DNA from: Calothrix sp. PCC 6303 | Lineage (GTDB): Bacteria; Cyanobacteriota; Cyanobacteriia; Cyanobacteriales; Nostocaceae | Direction: 5' to 3' | DNA length: 64,000 bases | Assembly (NCBI RefSeq): GCF_000317435.1 | Contig: NC_019751.1 | Coordinates: 1,550,001-1,614,000, forward strand | In this document: one piece after another, positions 9,238-16,626 of the stretch | How positions within the stretch are numbered: position 1 is the first letter of the stretch | How the letters are laid out: every line of letters starts with the position of its first letter | Translations under genes and position numbers: made by a program | The notes under the pieces: model-generated | Seen by the model: the letters and a program-made list of their open reading frames with translations, nothing else | Told to the model about the DNA's origin: nothing | Database searches by the model: none

Positions 9238-10212
9238 CTATCCACGAAAAACGCGATCGCGCCATTTATTTAACTTAGCTTCACCAATCGTCGCTAATCT
9301 GCGAGCATCAGCAATCTGTTCTTGCAAAGCGGCAATTTCCTGTTTTTGAGTATCGACTTTTTCTGGGGAAACTTGCCAATCACCGCTAGTTTGAAATGCT
9401 CCAATATTGGCAAATGGTCGCAAATCGGCGAGTTGTCGCTTTAAAGCTGCTATTTGGGCATTTTTTTCTTGTAGTTCTCGTTCGATATCTGACTGTGAAG
9501 GTGCTTGTATTTGTTGTGAATATATTACGGTTGGTTCCTGTGGTAATTTCGGCTTCAAGACTTCTGCCAACAGAGCATTTATATCAGTTAATTTTGCCTT
9601 ACCATAGGGGCTGTTGCTAATGAGCGATCGCGTTAACTTGGCTGTGTTACCTGTGGTGATTTCTTTATCACTGCCGGAATTGCTTCTTACCAATTGCAAC
9701 ATATTAGTAAAACCAAGCATCGTTATCTGATTGTCGGTTTGATAACCTCGATAAAATGGTACGATATTTTCCCCAAAAGCATTCAAATATTCATCGCTAT
9801 CAATATAGGTATCAATATCGGCATCAAAGCCAGATTCGTCCAAAATTTGACTGTGAAATGCCACTTCTTGATAACTATTTGGTGCTCTTCCTAGCAAATG
9901 TTTGAAATTCAATTCAGTTGCTCGATAACGATAGCAGTTATCAAAAAAACGAGAACGATATAACTCTGATTTTGCCACCTGTCGGACAAATTCTCGAACG
10001 GTGATTTCACCTGCTTTGAGTTGTGATTCGGGAACTACAAGACGCTCACTTTCCATCACATAAGCATTGCCTAAAACATGTCGATAGACCCCTCGAATAA
10101 TGACTTCGATTTCATCAGGGGACGCATTTCCCCATAATTCTAGAGGGTTGCCATCTTCGTTAATTAATTGCGATAGACCAATATTAAGGGGAGGAACAAA
10201 AGTATTTAGCAT
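9238..10212 (-). CDS. phycobilisome rod linker with coiled-coil C-terminus
   Basis: Structural protein of the phycobilisome on the thylakoid surface. Residues ~20-190 form a PBS-linker domain: IRGVYRHVLGNAYVMESERL, REFVRQVAKSELYRSRFF, ELNFKHLLGRAPNSYQE, YIDSDEYLNAFGENIVPFYR. The usual C-terminal CpcD cap domain is absent. In its place, from about residue 235, is a heptad coiled coil (IERELQEKNAQIAALKRQLA and KQEIAALQEQIADARRLATI). There is no hydrophobic C-terminal tail of the CpcL kind. AAGG lies 8-11 bp before the ATG. The gene is downstream of cpeR on the same strand, separated by 347 bp, so it may have its own promoter. It probably joins phycoerythrin hexamers, with the coil providing an unusual contact. 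Confidence 0.87.
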   Translation of the reverse strand: MLNTFVPPLNIGLSQLINEDGNPLELWGNASPDEIEVIIRGVYRHVLGNAYVMESERLVVPESQLKAGEITVREFVRQVAKSELYRSRFFDNCYRYRATELNFKHLLGRAPNSYQEVAFHSQILDESGFDADIDTYIDSDEYLNAFGENIVPFYRGYQTDNQITMLGFTNMLQLVRSNSGSDKEITTGNTAKLTRSLISNSPYGKAKLTDINALLAEVLKPKLPQEPTVIYSQQIQAPSQSDIERELQEKNAQIAALKRQLADLRPFANIGAFQTSGDWQVSPEKVDTQKQEIAALQEQIADARRLATIGEAKLNKWRDRVFRG

Positions 10213-10559
10213 TTAGCAACCTTATTTATTATCAAGTATGTTTTTAAGCTATCAACTTTTGGTATTCCTTTATAGTTAACTTTTATGAAAATATGTTCAA
10301 AACCGTATATTTAGCCTGTAGAGTTATAGTGTGATTAAGGTCTACTAAAATCTAGATTATTTCAGTCACAGTTTTTTCATGATTTTTTTGATTTTTCATA
10401 TATTTCACTTTGATAATTAACTTTCGTTATAATTCCAGGGTCGAATATAATGAATAGTTTTATTTTGTATAAAAATATCTCATTGATTAAGATTATCTAA
10501 TCAATAAGTAAGTTTTAGCTGCACTCATAATATTTAATTCCACCTCGGTTATTGAATCT
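10213..10559 (-). promoter_or_regulatory. AT-rich leader of the terminal linker gene
   Basis: A 347-bp gap between the cpeR stop and the linker start on the minus strand. It is strongly AT-rich with no credible ORF. It probably holds the promoter and 5' UTR of the linker gene. I see no confident operator or terminator hairpin. Confidence 0.3.
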
Positions 10560-10898
10560 TCAGCATCGCTCATCAAATCGAGTGAAAAATCCACCATACT
10601 TAATCCAATACTGCTTCAATGTATGATGTGGGGTATGTAAACTGGCTTTAGCTTGATACAAAATCACCTGTCGATGTGCTCCCATCCAAATTTTGTTGAT
10701 GGATTCAACTGAAATTAATGTCCCTCCCAATGAAGTGACACATTCTCCAAAGCGTTCAACAGTGGTATATTCAACTGTTTCCAAAATAAAGAAGTTTCCA
10801 GAACAAATTAGATGGCGACTGCGAATCCAGCAACGCATCTTCTTTTCAGCCGTTGGTGGCAACATTCCTGTTTCATTTAACTCAATTTGTGTTAGCAT
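10560..10898 (-). CDS. cpeR: CpeR, activator of phycoerythrin gene expression
   Basis: Small (112 aa) regulator needed for expression of phycoerythrin genes under green light in chromatically adapting cyanobacteria. The body IRSRHLICSGNFFILETVEY, then FGECVTSLGGTLISVESINK and IWMGAHRQVILYQAKASLHT closely follows known CpeR proteins. The start codon overlaps the end of cpeT: the ATG (10896-10898) begins inside the sequence ATGCTAA that contains the cpeT stop, so the two are translationally coupled. It is the last gene of the tight S-T-R group. The cpeBA genes it should activate are not in the window. Confidence 0.92.
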   Translation of the reverse strand: MLTQIELNETGMLPPTAEKKMRCWIRSRHLICSGNFFILETVEYTTVERFGECVTSLGGTLISVESINKIWMGAHRQVILYQAKASLHTPHHTLKQYWIKYGGFFTRFDERC

Positions 10899-11521
10899 AT
10901 CTCGCCTACCAGAGGTACTTCGTGGGCAAAATTTTGACTTTTCTCAAAACACAATGATCCAGATGAAGAACCCCAAATTTGTTCGTGGGTCTCTATATCC
11001 ATGCCTTTATCAAGGCTATTCCATGTGTTTTCTGTAATTTCAACGTCACTAATTAAATAGGTTTGTTGTCCATTTTTAGGAATCAAACACTGATTACCTG
11101 GTTCTACCGCACCACGGAACATATTTCCAGTACGAGTAAATACCATTGAACAGTGGCAACGACGCTCAATTTGATCCGGGGTAATTGTTCTGAGAATATC
11201 TAATTCTCGCGCTGCACCTGCATATATAAATCGATCTTTCAATGCATAGTTTTCAATGTATATGTGGTCGCCTTTGTCAACTAATTTGTGTACCCCCTGA
11301 CGATATGGTGTCCATAAATCATAGTCATAAACTTGTTCGGAATAAAAACCAATACTCGAAAAAAAATCAAACGCTAAAGGACGGAAAAGTACATGAATAT
11401 GGGCAAATTCTTTTGGATTAGCCTGTGCTTGTTTGTGGTTACTAAAATCTCCTGCCATCCACTGTGCTAGTAAAAACAAGTCACTGCTATATGTACCAGG
11501 ATTACTAAGCGATACAGTCAT
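10892..11521 (-). CDS. cpeT: CpeT, CpcT/CpeT-type bilin lyase
   Basis: Chromophore lyase or chaperone of the CpcT/CpeT family, which attaches or positions bilins on phycobiliprotein beta subunits. The length (209 aa) is normal. Family features: LLAQWMAGDFSNHKQAQANP, HIHVLFRPLAF near residue 43, GFYSEQVYDYDLWTPYRQG, and CHCSMVFTRTGNMFRGAVEPG near residue 143. It follows cpeS on the same strand after an 87-bp gap filled with heptamer repeats and overlaps cpeR by 7 bp. It should act with CpeS on phycoerythrin, given the cluster. Exact bilin and Cys specificity cannot be read from sequence. Confidence 0.92.
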   Translation of the reverse strand: MTVSLSNPGTYSSDLFLLAQWMAGDFSNHKQAQANPKEFAHIHVLFRPLAFDFFSSIGFYSEQVYDYDLWTPYRQGVHKLVDKGDHIYIENYALKDRFIYAGAARELDILRTITPDQIERRCHCSMVFTRTGNMFRGAVEPGNQCLIPKNGQQTYLISDVEITENTWNSLDKGMDIETHEQIWGSSSGSLCFEKSQNFAHEVPLVGEIC

Positions 11522-11594
11522 ATCAGTTGTCAGTTGTCAGTTGTCAGTTGTCAGTTGTCAGTTACCAGTTATCAGTTGTCAGTTATCAGTTGTA
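11522..11594. repeat. tandem heptamer array (GTCAGTT)
   Basis: About ten head-to-tail copies of GTCAGTT and its variants (ATCAGTT, ACCAGTT) fill the gap between cpeS and cpeT. This is a short tandemly repeated repetitive sequence of the sort common in heterocystous cyanobacteria. A related degenerate stretch follows at 11600-11635 and supplies the last codons of cpeS; another lies at 9200-9232. Confidence 0.85.
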
Positions 11595-11608
11595 TTAATT
11601 TTCCCCGT

Positions 11609-12151
11609 TCACTGCTTACTGTTCACTATTCCCTGTTTGCGGATTTCTGATGAGAAGGAAGCTGTTGTGACCCCTTTTCCATCGCTAGTTTTGATTGTTG
11701 CTGCCCGAAAGCGTAAATTAGGATTCACAAACCAAATTTTCTCCTCAGCAGCGGCATTTTCATATGCGGTGACGAGGGTAAATATCCCATCTTCTGAGAG
11801 GTGGTAATTACCGACTGCGGGAATGGTTTCGGCATATCCTTGATCTCGCAACAATTTACCTTTATTGTTTGTTTGTGGGTCAGGAACAGGTACAAGGACT
11901 GTTTTCCCAGAAAGTGGTTTGTCATCCCAATCTGATTCACCTTCCCATGTCATACGAAATGGATGAGTGATAGTGCTAATGTCTATGTTGTAGGTTTGAC
12001 AAATTTCCACGACTTCGGGGTCTTCGTGGTTCAGTAGTTCGATATTGATTTGAGAAATAACCTGCTCGAAATGTGCAAACGCTAGATGATGAGCGCTACG
12101 TTGCGATCGCCATTGTCCAAAGGACATCTCAAAGAATTCGGTAATATTCAT
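11609..12151 (-). CDS. cpeS: CpeS, CpcS/CpeS-type bilin lyase
   Basis: Lipocalin-fold lyase that attaches phycoerythrobilin to Cys-82-type sites of phycoerythrin. The start MNITEFFEMSFGQWRSQRSA and HLAFAHFEQVISQINIELL match the family, as do FRMTWEGESDWD, VPVPDPQTNNKGKLLRDQGY and IWFVNPNLRFRAATI. Length is 180 aa. The last residues (about GIVNSKQ) are encoded by repeat-like intergenic sequence (ACTGTTCACTATTCCCTG on the plus strand), so the original stop was probably lost and the tail extended; catalytic parts are unaffected. It lies between the CpcD-domain gene and cpeT. Confidence 0.92.
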   Translation of the reverse strand: MNITEFFEMSFGQWRSQRSAHHLAFAHFEQVISQINIELLNHEDPEVVEICQTYNIDISTITHPFRMTWEGESDWDDKPLSGKTVLVPVPDPQTNNKGKLLRDQGYAETIPAVGNYHLSEDGIFTLVTAYENAAAEEKIWFVNPNLRFRAATIKTSDGKGVTTASFSSEIRKQGIVNSKQ

Positions 12152-12211
12152 TACAAAACGGATTTTAAAAACAGATAATAATTAACTTCAGGTGAGCAAA
12201 TCAATTGCTAT

Positions 12212-12718
12212 TTAGTGCCTAGATTTCGGTTTGCGATCGCGTTTTGTATTTTTACTTGGTTTTTCTCCCATTCCCTTGGCTTTTGATGTTGTTTTTTTGG
12301 ATGTAGCTGAGATGGCTTGGGGTACTATTTCCACTACTACAGTTTCAGCTACTGGTGTTTCCTCAACACTTTCAACTATTGGTGTTTCCTCAACGGTTTC
12401 AATTATTGGTGTTTCCTCAACAGTTTCAACTATTGGTGTTTCCTCAACAGTTTCAGCAGCTACTGTTTCTACTATCTGATTCTGTTCAATAGTTTCAGTA
12501 ACTTCGGATGGAGAAAAAGAAGGCATTGTGACATTAACAATCTTGCCACCCGCTCGACAAATCCGTTTAACTGTTTGAGATAGACGAGAATAAGGAACTT
12601 TGATTATTTGATGGCTATTTCTGGCATTTGCGTTTAAAACACCTGTCACCTCTAATAACACCATGCGATTATTATAGTCACTCATATTTGAGTTTCCAGT
12701 TGTTGCTATCCCATACAT
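12212..12718 (-). CDS. CpcD-domain protein with VEETP repeats and a basic tail
   Basis: Lies where cpeE is expected in a cpeCDESTR operon, but has no PBS-linker domain. Residues ~19-75 form a CpcD-type domain (VLLEVTGVLNANARNSHQII, KVPYSRLSQTVKRICRAGGK, IVNV), the module that plugs rod hexamers. Then comes an acidic low-complexity region with about four 10-residue units of the form ETVEETPIVE (encoded by 30-bp tandem repeats at ~12350-12460) and finally a Lys/Arg-rich end (KTTSKAKGMGEKPSKNTKRD). GGAGG precedes the ATG. The protein could cap a phycoerythrin rod and carry a charged tether. It could also derive from a CpeE that lost its linker domain; I favour a small-linker origin because no remnant of that domain is seen. 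Confidence 0.8.
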   Translation of the reverse strand: MYGIATTGNSNMSDYNNRMVLLEVTGVLNANARNSHQIIKVPYSRLSQTVKRICRAGGKIVNVTMPSFSPSEVTETIEQNQIVETVAAETVEETPIVETVEETPIIETVEETPIVESVEETPVAETVVVEIVPQAISATSKKTTSKAKGMGEKPSKNTKRDRKPKSRH

Positions 12719-13013
12719 ATTATTACCTCCGACGGTGTATCAACTATTTTGAAATTCGTTTTTCCAAGTCTATTTTGATCAAGCTTTTCTGGTTTTAAAG
12801 CTATTAGTAGTTAGTAACTGCCAATCAACTACTAATAATCAATATCTTTGACCATTAGCTTTTGGCTCCCAATAACTAACTACTAATAATTGAGATTAAT
12901 TAAGGGGCTTCTAATTAAATAATTATCCAATTTTCTATTGTGGAACAGGTATTACTGCCTGTCTTTTTGGACAAAATGCCCAAACCACAGGATATTTTAT
13001 TTTCTGAAAGTCC

Positions 13014-13766
13014 CTAAACTATCTCTGTAATACTAACAATTTTGCCACCTGCACGATGAATCCGCTGAATTTGGGGAGTCATTTTGGTTGCAGAAACAAT
13101 ATATTCGTTGGTGCTGATGCGACGAGGTGCATCAAATTTGGAACCTGTCACCACAATTTTGAATCTTTTTTCGGTGCTGCCACTGTTTGCTGTTGCTCGG
13201 ATTTTCGAGGTGCTGTTGCTGGCAACCGAATATACTAGTTGTGAGTCTTTGACAGCGCTGGAAGTTTCCGCAGCACCGCGAACTATACCAAAAATGCGGT
13301 TGTAAGCAACTTGCTTTTGTCCAACTTGGGAAGTATTACCTCTGTAGTAGGGAACAATGTTGTCTCCAAAGGCATTTTGATATTCAGCACTATCGATGTA
13401 GGAATCGATTTCAGCTTCATAACCGTTGTTGATGCAGCATTGGATATGTTCTGATATTTCTGTTTGATCGTTAGGTGCGCGTCCTAATAGGTGCTTGAAG
13501 TTGAGTTCAATAAACCGGTAGGGTGCTGCGCTTTCAAAAAAACGAGCGCGATAGATGTCAGATTTAGCAACTGCACGTACAAAGTCTTTTACTGAGATTT
13601 TGCGATCGCGTAATTGGGATTCTGCACTAATCAATCGCTCGCTTTCCATTAGGTGAGCGTTACCCATAACATGTTTATACACGGCACGAATTGTTGCTTC
13701 TATTTCCTCGGTAGAGCTATTTTGCCACAGTTCTACCTTAGGGGAATTTAGTACTAAGCTTGACAT
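13014..13766 (-). CDS. cpeD: phycoerythrin-associated rod linker, CpeD-like
   Basis: Rod linker of 250 aa with both usual parts: a PBS-linker domain at ~15-165 (IRAVYKHVMGNAHLMESERL, FVRAVAKSDIYRARFFES, FIELNFKHLLGRAPNDQTE, YIDSAEYQNAFGDNIVPYYR) and a C-terminal CpcD domain at ~200-250 (RFKIVVTGSKFDAPRRIS, QRIHRAGGKIVSITEIV). GAGGAG lies just before the ATG. It is second in the minus-strand order after the CpeC-like gene. The symbol is assigned by size and order; CpeC, CpeD and CpeE are similar enough that the exact name is provisional. Confidence 0.85.
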   Translation of the reverse strand: MSSLVLNSPKVELWQNSSTEEIEATIRAVYKHVMGNAHLMESERLISAESQLRDRKISVKDFVRAVAKSDIYRARFFESAAPYRFIELNFKHLLGRAPNDQTEISEHIQCCINNGYEAEIDSYIDSAEYQNAFGDNIVPYYRGNTSQVGQKQVAYNRIFGIVRGAAETSSAVKDSQLVYSVASNSTSKIRATANSGSTEKRFKIVVTGSKFDAPRRISTNEYIVSATKMTPQIQRIHRAGGKIVSITEIV

Positions 13767-13959
13767 TTGATGGTACTCCTCAATAGTTTTTTTTAAAATT
13801 TTTGTCTAGAATACGTCGGCTGAAGCTACTTTGCTCCTAATCGCTCGGATATTGGGTTACATAAAGTTCCCCAACATCCGATTCTATCTAACCTAGTTGA
13901 GGCAGAATATACTTAGTACACTTCGGTGTAAATAAGCCAAGCATACTCTACAAGAAGCC

Positions 13960-13998
13960 GCTACCCTAGCGGGAACGCTAAGAGCGAACGCGTCTACA
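13960..13998. repeat. dispersed palindromic repeat between the cpeC-like and cpeD-like genes
   Basis: Sequence containing GCTACCCTAGCGGGAACGCT and AGAGCGAACGCG. An inverted copy lies near 27167-27214 (reading CTACCCTGCGGGAACGCT on the minus strand). It is a small intergenic repeat and could fold and moderate read-through between the two linker genes. Confidence 0.6.
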
Positions 13999-14063
13999 AA
14001 ATAGACAAAAAGCTTATAAAATAAGTTTTATTCCTTATGCCTACTTATTTCTGCCTTCATGTA

Positions 14064-14933
14064 CTAGTTGACTGCTGTAACACTGGCAATTACGCCACCC
14101 ATTTTATGAATGCGCTGATATTCTTGGGAAAGTTGCTCGTAAGACACAAGGAATACTTGGTTACTGCGACGAAATTTGGAAATCCGGTTGACAGCACCTG
14201 AGCGATATCCTGTAACTTCGATTCGGTAGACTTTACCACCTTCACCCGCTCCAGAACCAAGACGGGTACGGGAAGATAGGGAAGGATTTTGGAATGACCA
14301 ACCATCTGAAGCTCCACTAGGTGGAATTACAGGTGTTGCAGTGTTTTGAATTACCAAGGAGTTCAAGCGTGGGCGAATTCCGGCGAGGTTGCCTTTCAAA
14401 TCGCTGCTGGAAGCTCCGCGTAACAATTGGAACATGTGAGTAAACTGTACCATGCTCTGACCGTTACGGGTCTTGTAGCCTCGGATGTAGGGGACGATAA
14501 ACTCGCCATAAGCTGCTTGGTATTCGTCGCTATCGATGTAAGAATCGATTTCTGCGTCGAAATCGCCGTTGTCGAGAATCGCGCTGTGAGCTTTCATTTC
14601 GTCGTAGCTATCGGGGGCACGACCGAGTAAGTGTTTGAAATTTAACTCTATTGAGCGATAACGGGCACAGCTGGTAAAAAAGCGGGAGCGATATAAATCG
14701 GACTTCGCCACTTGACGAACAAACTCACGTACACTGATTTCGCCACGTTTCAATTGTGACTCTGGTACAACAAGACGCTCGCTTTCCATGACATAGGCAT
14801 TGCCCAACACCTGTCTGTAAGTCGCTTTGATTACGACTTCTACTTCTTCTTCTGAACGACCTGGTACTAATTCAACAGGATCGGTTTCCTCGAAAAGAGC
14901 AACTCCTAATCTTGATGCTGGTCCGAAAGCCAT
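14064..14933 (-). CDS. cpeC: phycoerythrin-associated rod linker, CpeC-like
   Basis: First gene of the minus-strand phycoerythrin linker/lyase cluster. 290 aa: PBS-linker domain at ~20-190 (IKATYRQVLGNAYVMESERL, REFVRQVAKSDLYRSRFFTS, YRSIELNFKHLLGRAPDSYD, YIDSDEYQAAYGEFIVPYIR), a Ser/Pro/Gly-rich spacer, then a CpcD domain at ~235-288 (YRIEVTGYRSGAVNRISKF, QRIHKMGGVIASVTAV). I use the ATG at 14933 rather than the TTG at 14936, because GGAG precedes it at good spacing. It joins phycoerythrin hexamers next to the rod core side in known systems. The name follows order and the neighbouring cpeS, cpeT and cpeR. Confidence 0.87.
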   Translation of the reverse strand: MAFGPASRLGVALFEETDPVELVPGRSEEEVEVVIKATYRQVLGNAYVMESERLVVPESQLKRGEISVREFVRQVAKSDLYRSRFFTSCARYRSIELNFKHLLGRAPDSYDEMKAHSAILDNGDFDAEIDSYIDSDEYQAAYGEFIVPYIRGYKTRNGQSMVQFTHMFQLLRGASSSDLKGNLAGIRPRLNSLVIQNTATPVIPPSGASDGWSFQNPSLSSRTRLGSGAGEGGKVYRIEVTGYRSGAVNRISKFRRSNQVFLVSYEQLSQEYQRIHKMGGVIASVTAVN

Positions 14934-15445
14934 CAATCATCTCCCAGTTAACAACAGTTTTTTATGAGAAAGATTTTGAAGAGATGTTAAGAAACTTAGC
15001 CAATCAGAACTAAAATATTGATTCGGATACTTCCGAAAGCTTTGGTTCTGACAATATGGGCATTTTAAAGTTTTTTACATCCTCATTCCCTTTTTAATTC
15101 TCTTACGATGCTGAAGCTATGTTTGTTAAAAATTATTAATTTAAATTATTGAAAGTTGAAAAATTCAATTACTTAATAGTGGTTTAGCTATATAGTTAAA
15201 GGTTTGAGCAAATATTGAGAATTTAGTGAAAATTTGGAATTATTGGTACCCTATTCGCCGACTTTTGGTCAAAGATTCTGTTCATTGTTGCATTTTAACC
15301 TGAGTGCGATCGCGTAAATATTTCCGTTGGAGTTTCTGAATTGTGATTTCAAGTATCGGCAAAAATTAAAAAAACAGAGCACTTCCGGAATCCTGCGGTT
15401 ACACCAGGTATTATTACTAGAAAACTGTAATGTCGAAGGTAACGT
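14934..15445. promoter_or_regulatory. divergent promoter region of the phycoerythrin cluster and the small effector gene
   Basis: A 512-bp AT-rich gap between divergent genes with no credible ORF. It must carry the promoter of the cpe cluster (left) and of the 15446 gene (right). One extended HIP1 site lies near 15305. GAAGGT at ~15434 may serve as ribosome binding site for the plus-strand gene. I cannot point to a convincing light-response operator. Confidence 0.4.
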
Positions 15446-15880
15446 ATGGAACCTGTAAGCTTAGGCATTTTGGGGCTTTTAATCTACATTGGCGATAAAT
15501 TTGCTGGTTGGGCAATCGACAAAGGCTTTGATACTGGCTATGACGAGATTATAGGGCAGATGAAAGCAAAGTCACCCGATGTTACCAAGGTAATGGCTTT
15601 ACCTGCTGGGGAAAGGAAAGACATGGGGGAAGCTGTTTTGGTGGGGATGGTAGAAGAAGTTGCCAAGGAAAACCCGGAAATAGGGAAAAAGTTGGCAGAT
15701 TTGGGAAATGGAATCCAGGATGCTGCAAAGGATGATTCTAGGTTGGAAAAATGCATCAATGAATTGGTAGAGATGTTGAAAAAAGAACGTCCCAATATTG
15801 TTAATGAAAACTGGCAAGGGATAAATATCAAAGGTGGGACAAATACCATCACAGGTAATACTTTGAATTTTGGGAAATAA
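15446..15880 (+). CDS. small helical protein with C-terminal amyloid-like motif (candidate cell-death effector)
   Basis: A 144-aa protein. The N-terminus is hydrophobic (PVSLGILGLLIYIGDKFAGW); residues ~30-115 are helical (KVMALPAGERKDMGEAVLVG, GKKLADLGNGIQDAAKDD, INELVEMLKKERP). The last 25 residues contain NENWQGINIKGG followed by TNTITGNTLNF. Nearly the same block, NENWQGISIKGG followed by VKDNTFNF, forms the N-terminus of the NB-ARC/TPR protein at 16627. Known precedent: bacterial NLRs and nearby small helical (Bell/HeLo-like) effectors share short beta-rich amyloid signalling motifs, the motif being C-terminal in the effector and N-terminal in the NLR, exactly as here. Membrane-permeabilising effector activity is inferred, not shown. 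Confidence 0.72.
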   Translation: MEPVSLGILGLLIYIGDKFAGWAIDKGFDTGYDEIIGQMKAKSPDVTKVMALPAGERKDMGEAVLVGMVEEVAKENPEIGKKLADLGNGIQDAAKDDSRLEKCINELVEMLKKERPNIVNENWQGINIKGGTNTITGNTLNFGK

Positions 15881-15999
15881 ATCTTAGTCTATTTTGAAAC
15901 CTGGAATTTTTCAGAAAGTATCTCGCTTACGTCATTGCGACGTAACGAAGCAATCGCGTTGATGTGTTTAAATTTTAGCCTGCGGAGGCAGGCTTAGTC

Positions 16000-16161
16000 T
16001 AGGCTGTTGACTCTGTGACTTTTTCGGGATTTCATTCATGCAAAAAACGTGGATAGTCACGATGGCTAAAAGCTTGATTTTGATAGGGTTTTAACGAGAT
16101 ATTAAACGCCACGAACAAAAGTACCAAAAATCGCCCAATTTTCAACAAAGTCAACAGCCTA
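16000..16161. mobile_element. MITE with TAGGCTGTTGACT inverted repeats
   Basis: 162-bp non-coding element with terminal inverted repeats TAGGCTGTTGACT (16000-16012) and AGTCAACAGCCTA (16149-16161). It is flanked by a 9-bp direct repeat GGCTTAGTC (15991-15999 and 16162-16170), which looks like a target duplication. It lies between the helical effector gene and its NB-ARC partner. Confidence 0.75.
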
Positions 16162-16291
16162 GGCTTAGTCCGTATAGCGATACCCTTCCAGGGTATTGAT
16201 TTAAAAAGTGGGATGCTTCCTTGCGTCATCATGACAGTTGAGAGATTGCGATCGCTCTCAAGCTAGAGTGCTTATAAATATGTTTATAAAT

Positions 16292-16473
16292 TAGGACTTA
16301 CGCACTGTACAAATTAATCATGTAATGCATCCTGTGAAAATAGGTCATTCCAAGGTTTTATTAAATTGATATGTAAAGCCGCGCAGTAGGGGTTTAGCAC
16401 TGCTAAACCCCTACAATAAACCTGGTTTTACCTAAAACTATATTTTGCCTTTTTTGTCAATGCGTAAGTCCTA
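16292..16473. mobile_element. MITE with TAGGACTTACGCA inverted repeats
   Basis: 182-bp element with ends TAGGACTTACGCA (16292-16304) and TGCGTAAGTCCTA (16461-16473) and an internal perfect hairpin at 16386-16414 (GTAGGGGTTTAGC arms). It is flanked by the direct repeat TAAATATGTTTATAAAT (16275-16291 and 16474-16490). A second copy of the family is nested at 19984-21612, and the same end sequence closes an IS701-type transposase fragment at 22374-22386, so the MITE is probably mobilised by that transposase. Confidence 0.8.
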
Positions 16474-16626
16474 TAAATATGTTTATAAATAATTGTAGGT
16501 TGGGTGGAGGCTTTGCGTTAGCTTGCTACTTACAGAAGCCACTACATGTCTACTCCGTTTCGGAGTACCCAACATTAATATCTACATAATCAATAATTGC
16601 ATAGGATTACTATTTGAAATTTAGAT

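Noticed and set aside
10693-11037. Plus-strand frame of 114 codons over cpeR/cpeT
   Set aside because: Antisense to two well-recognised genes, with no family resemblance.
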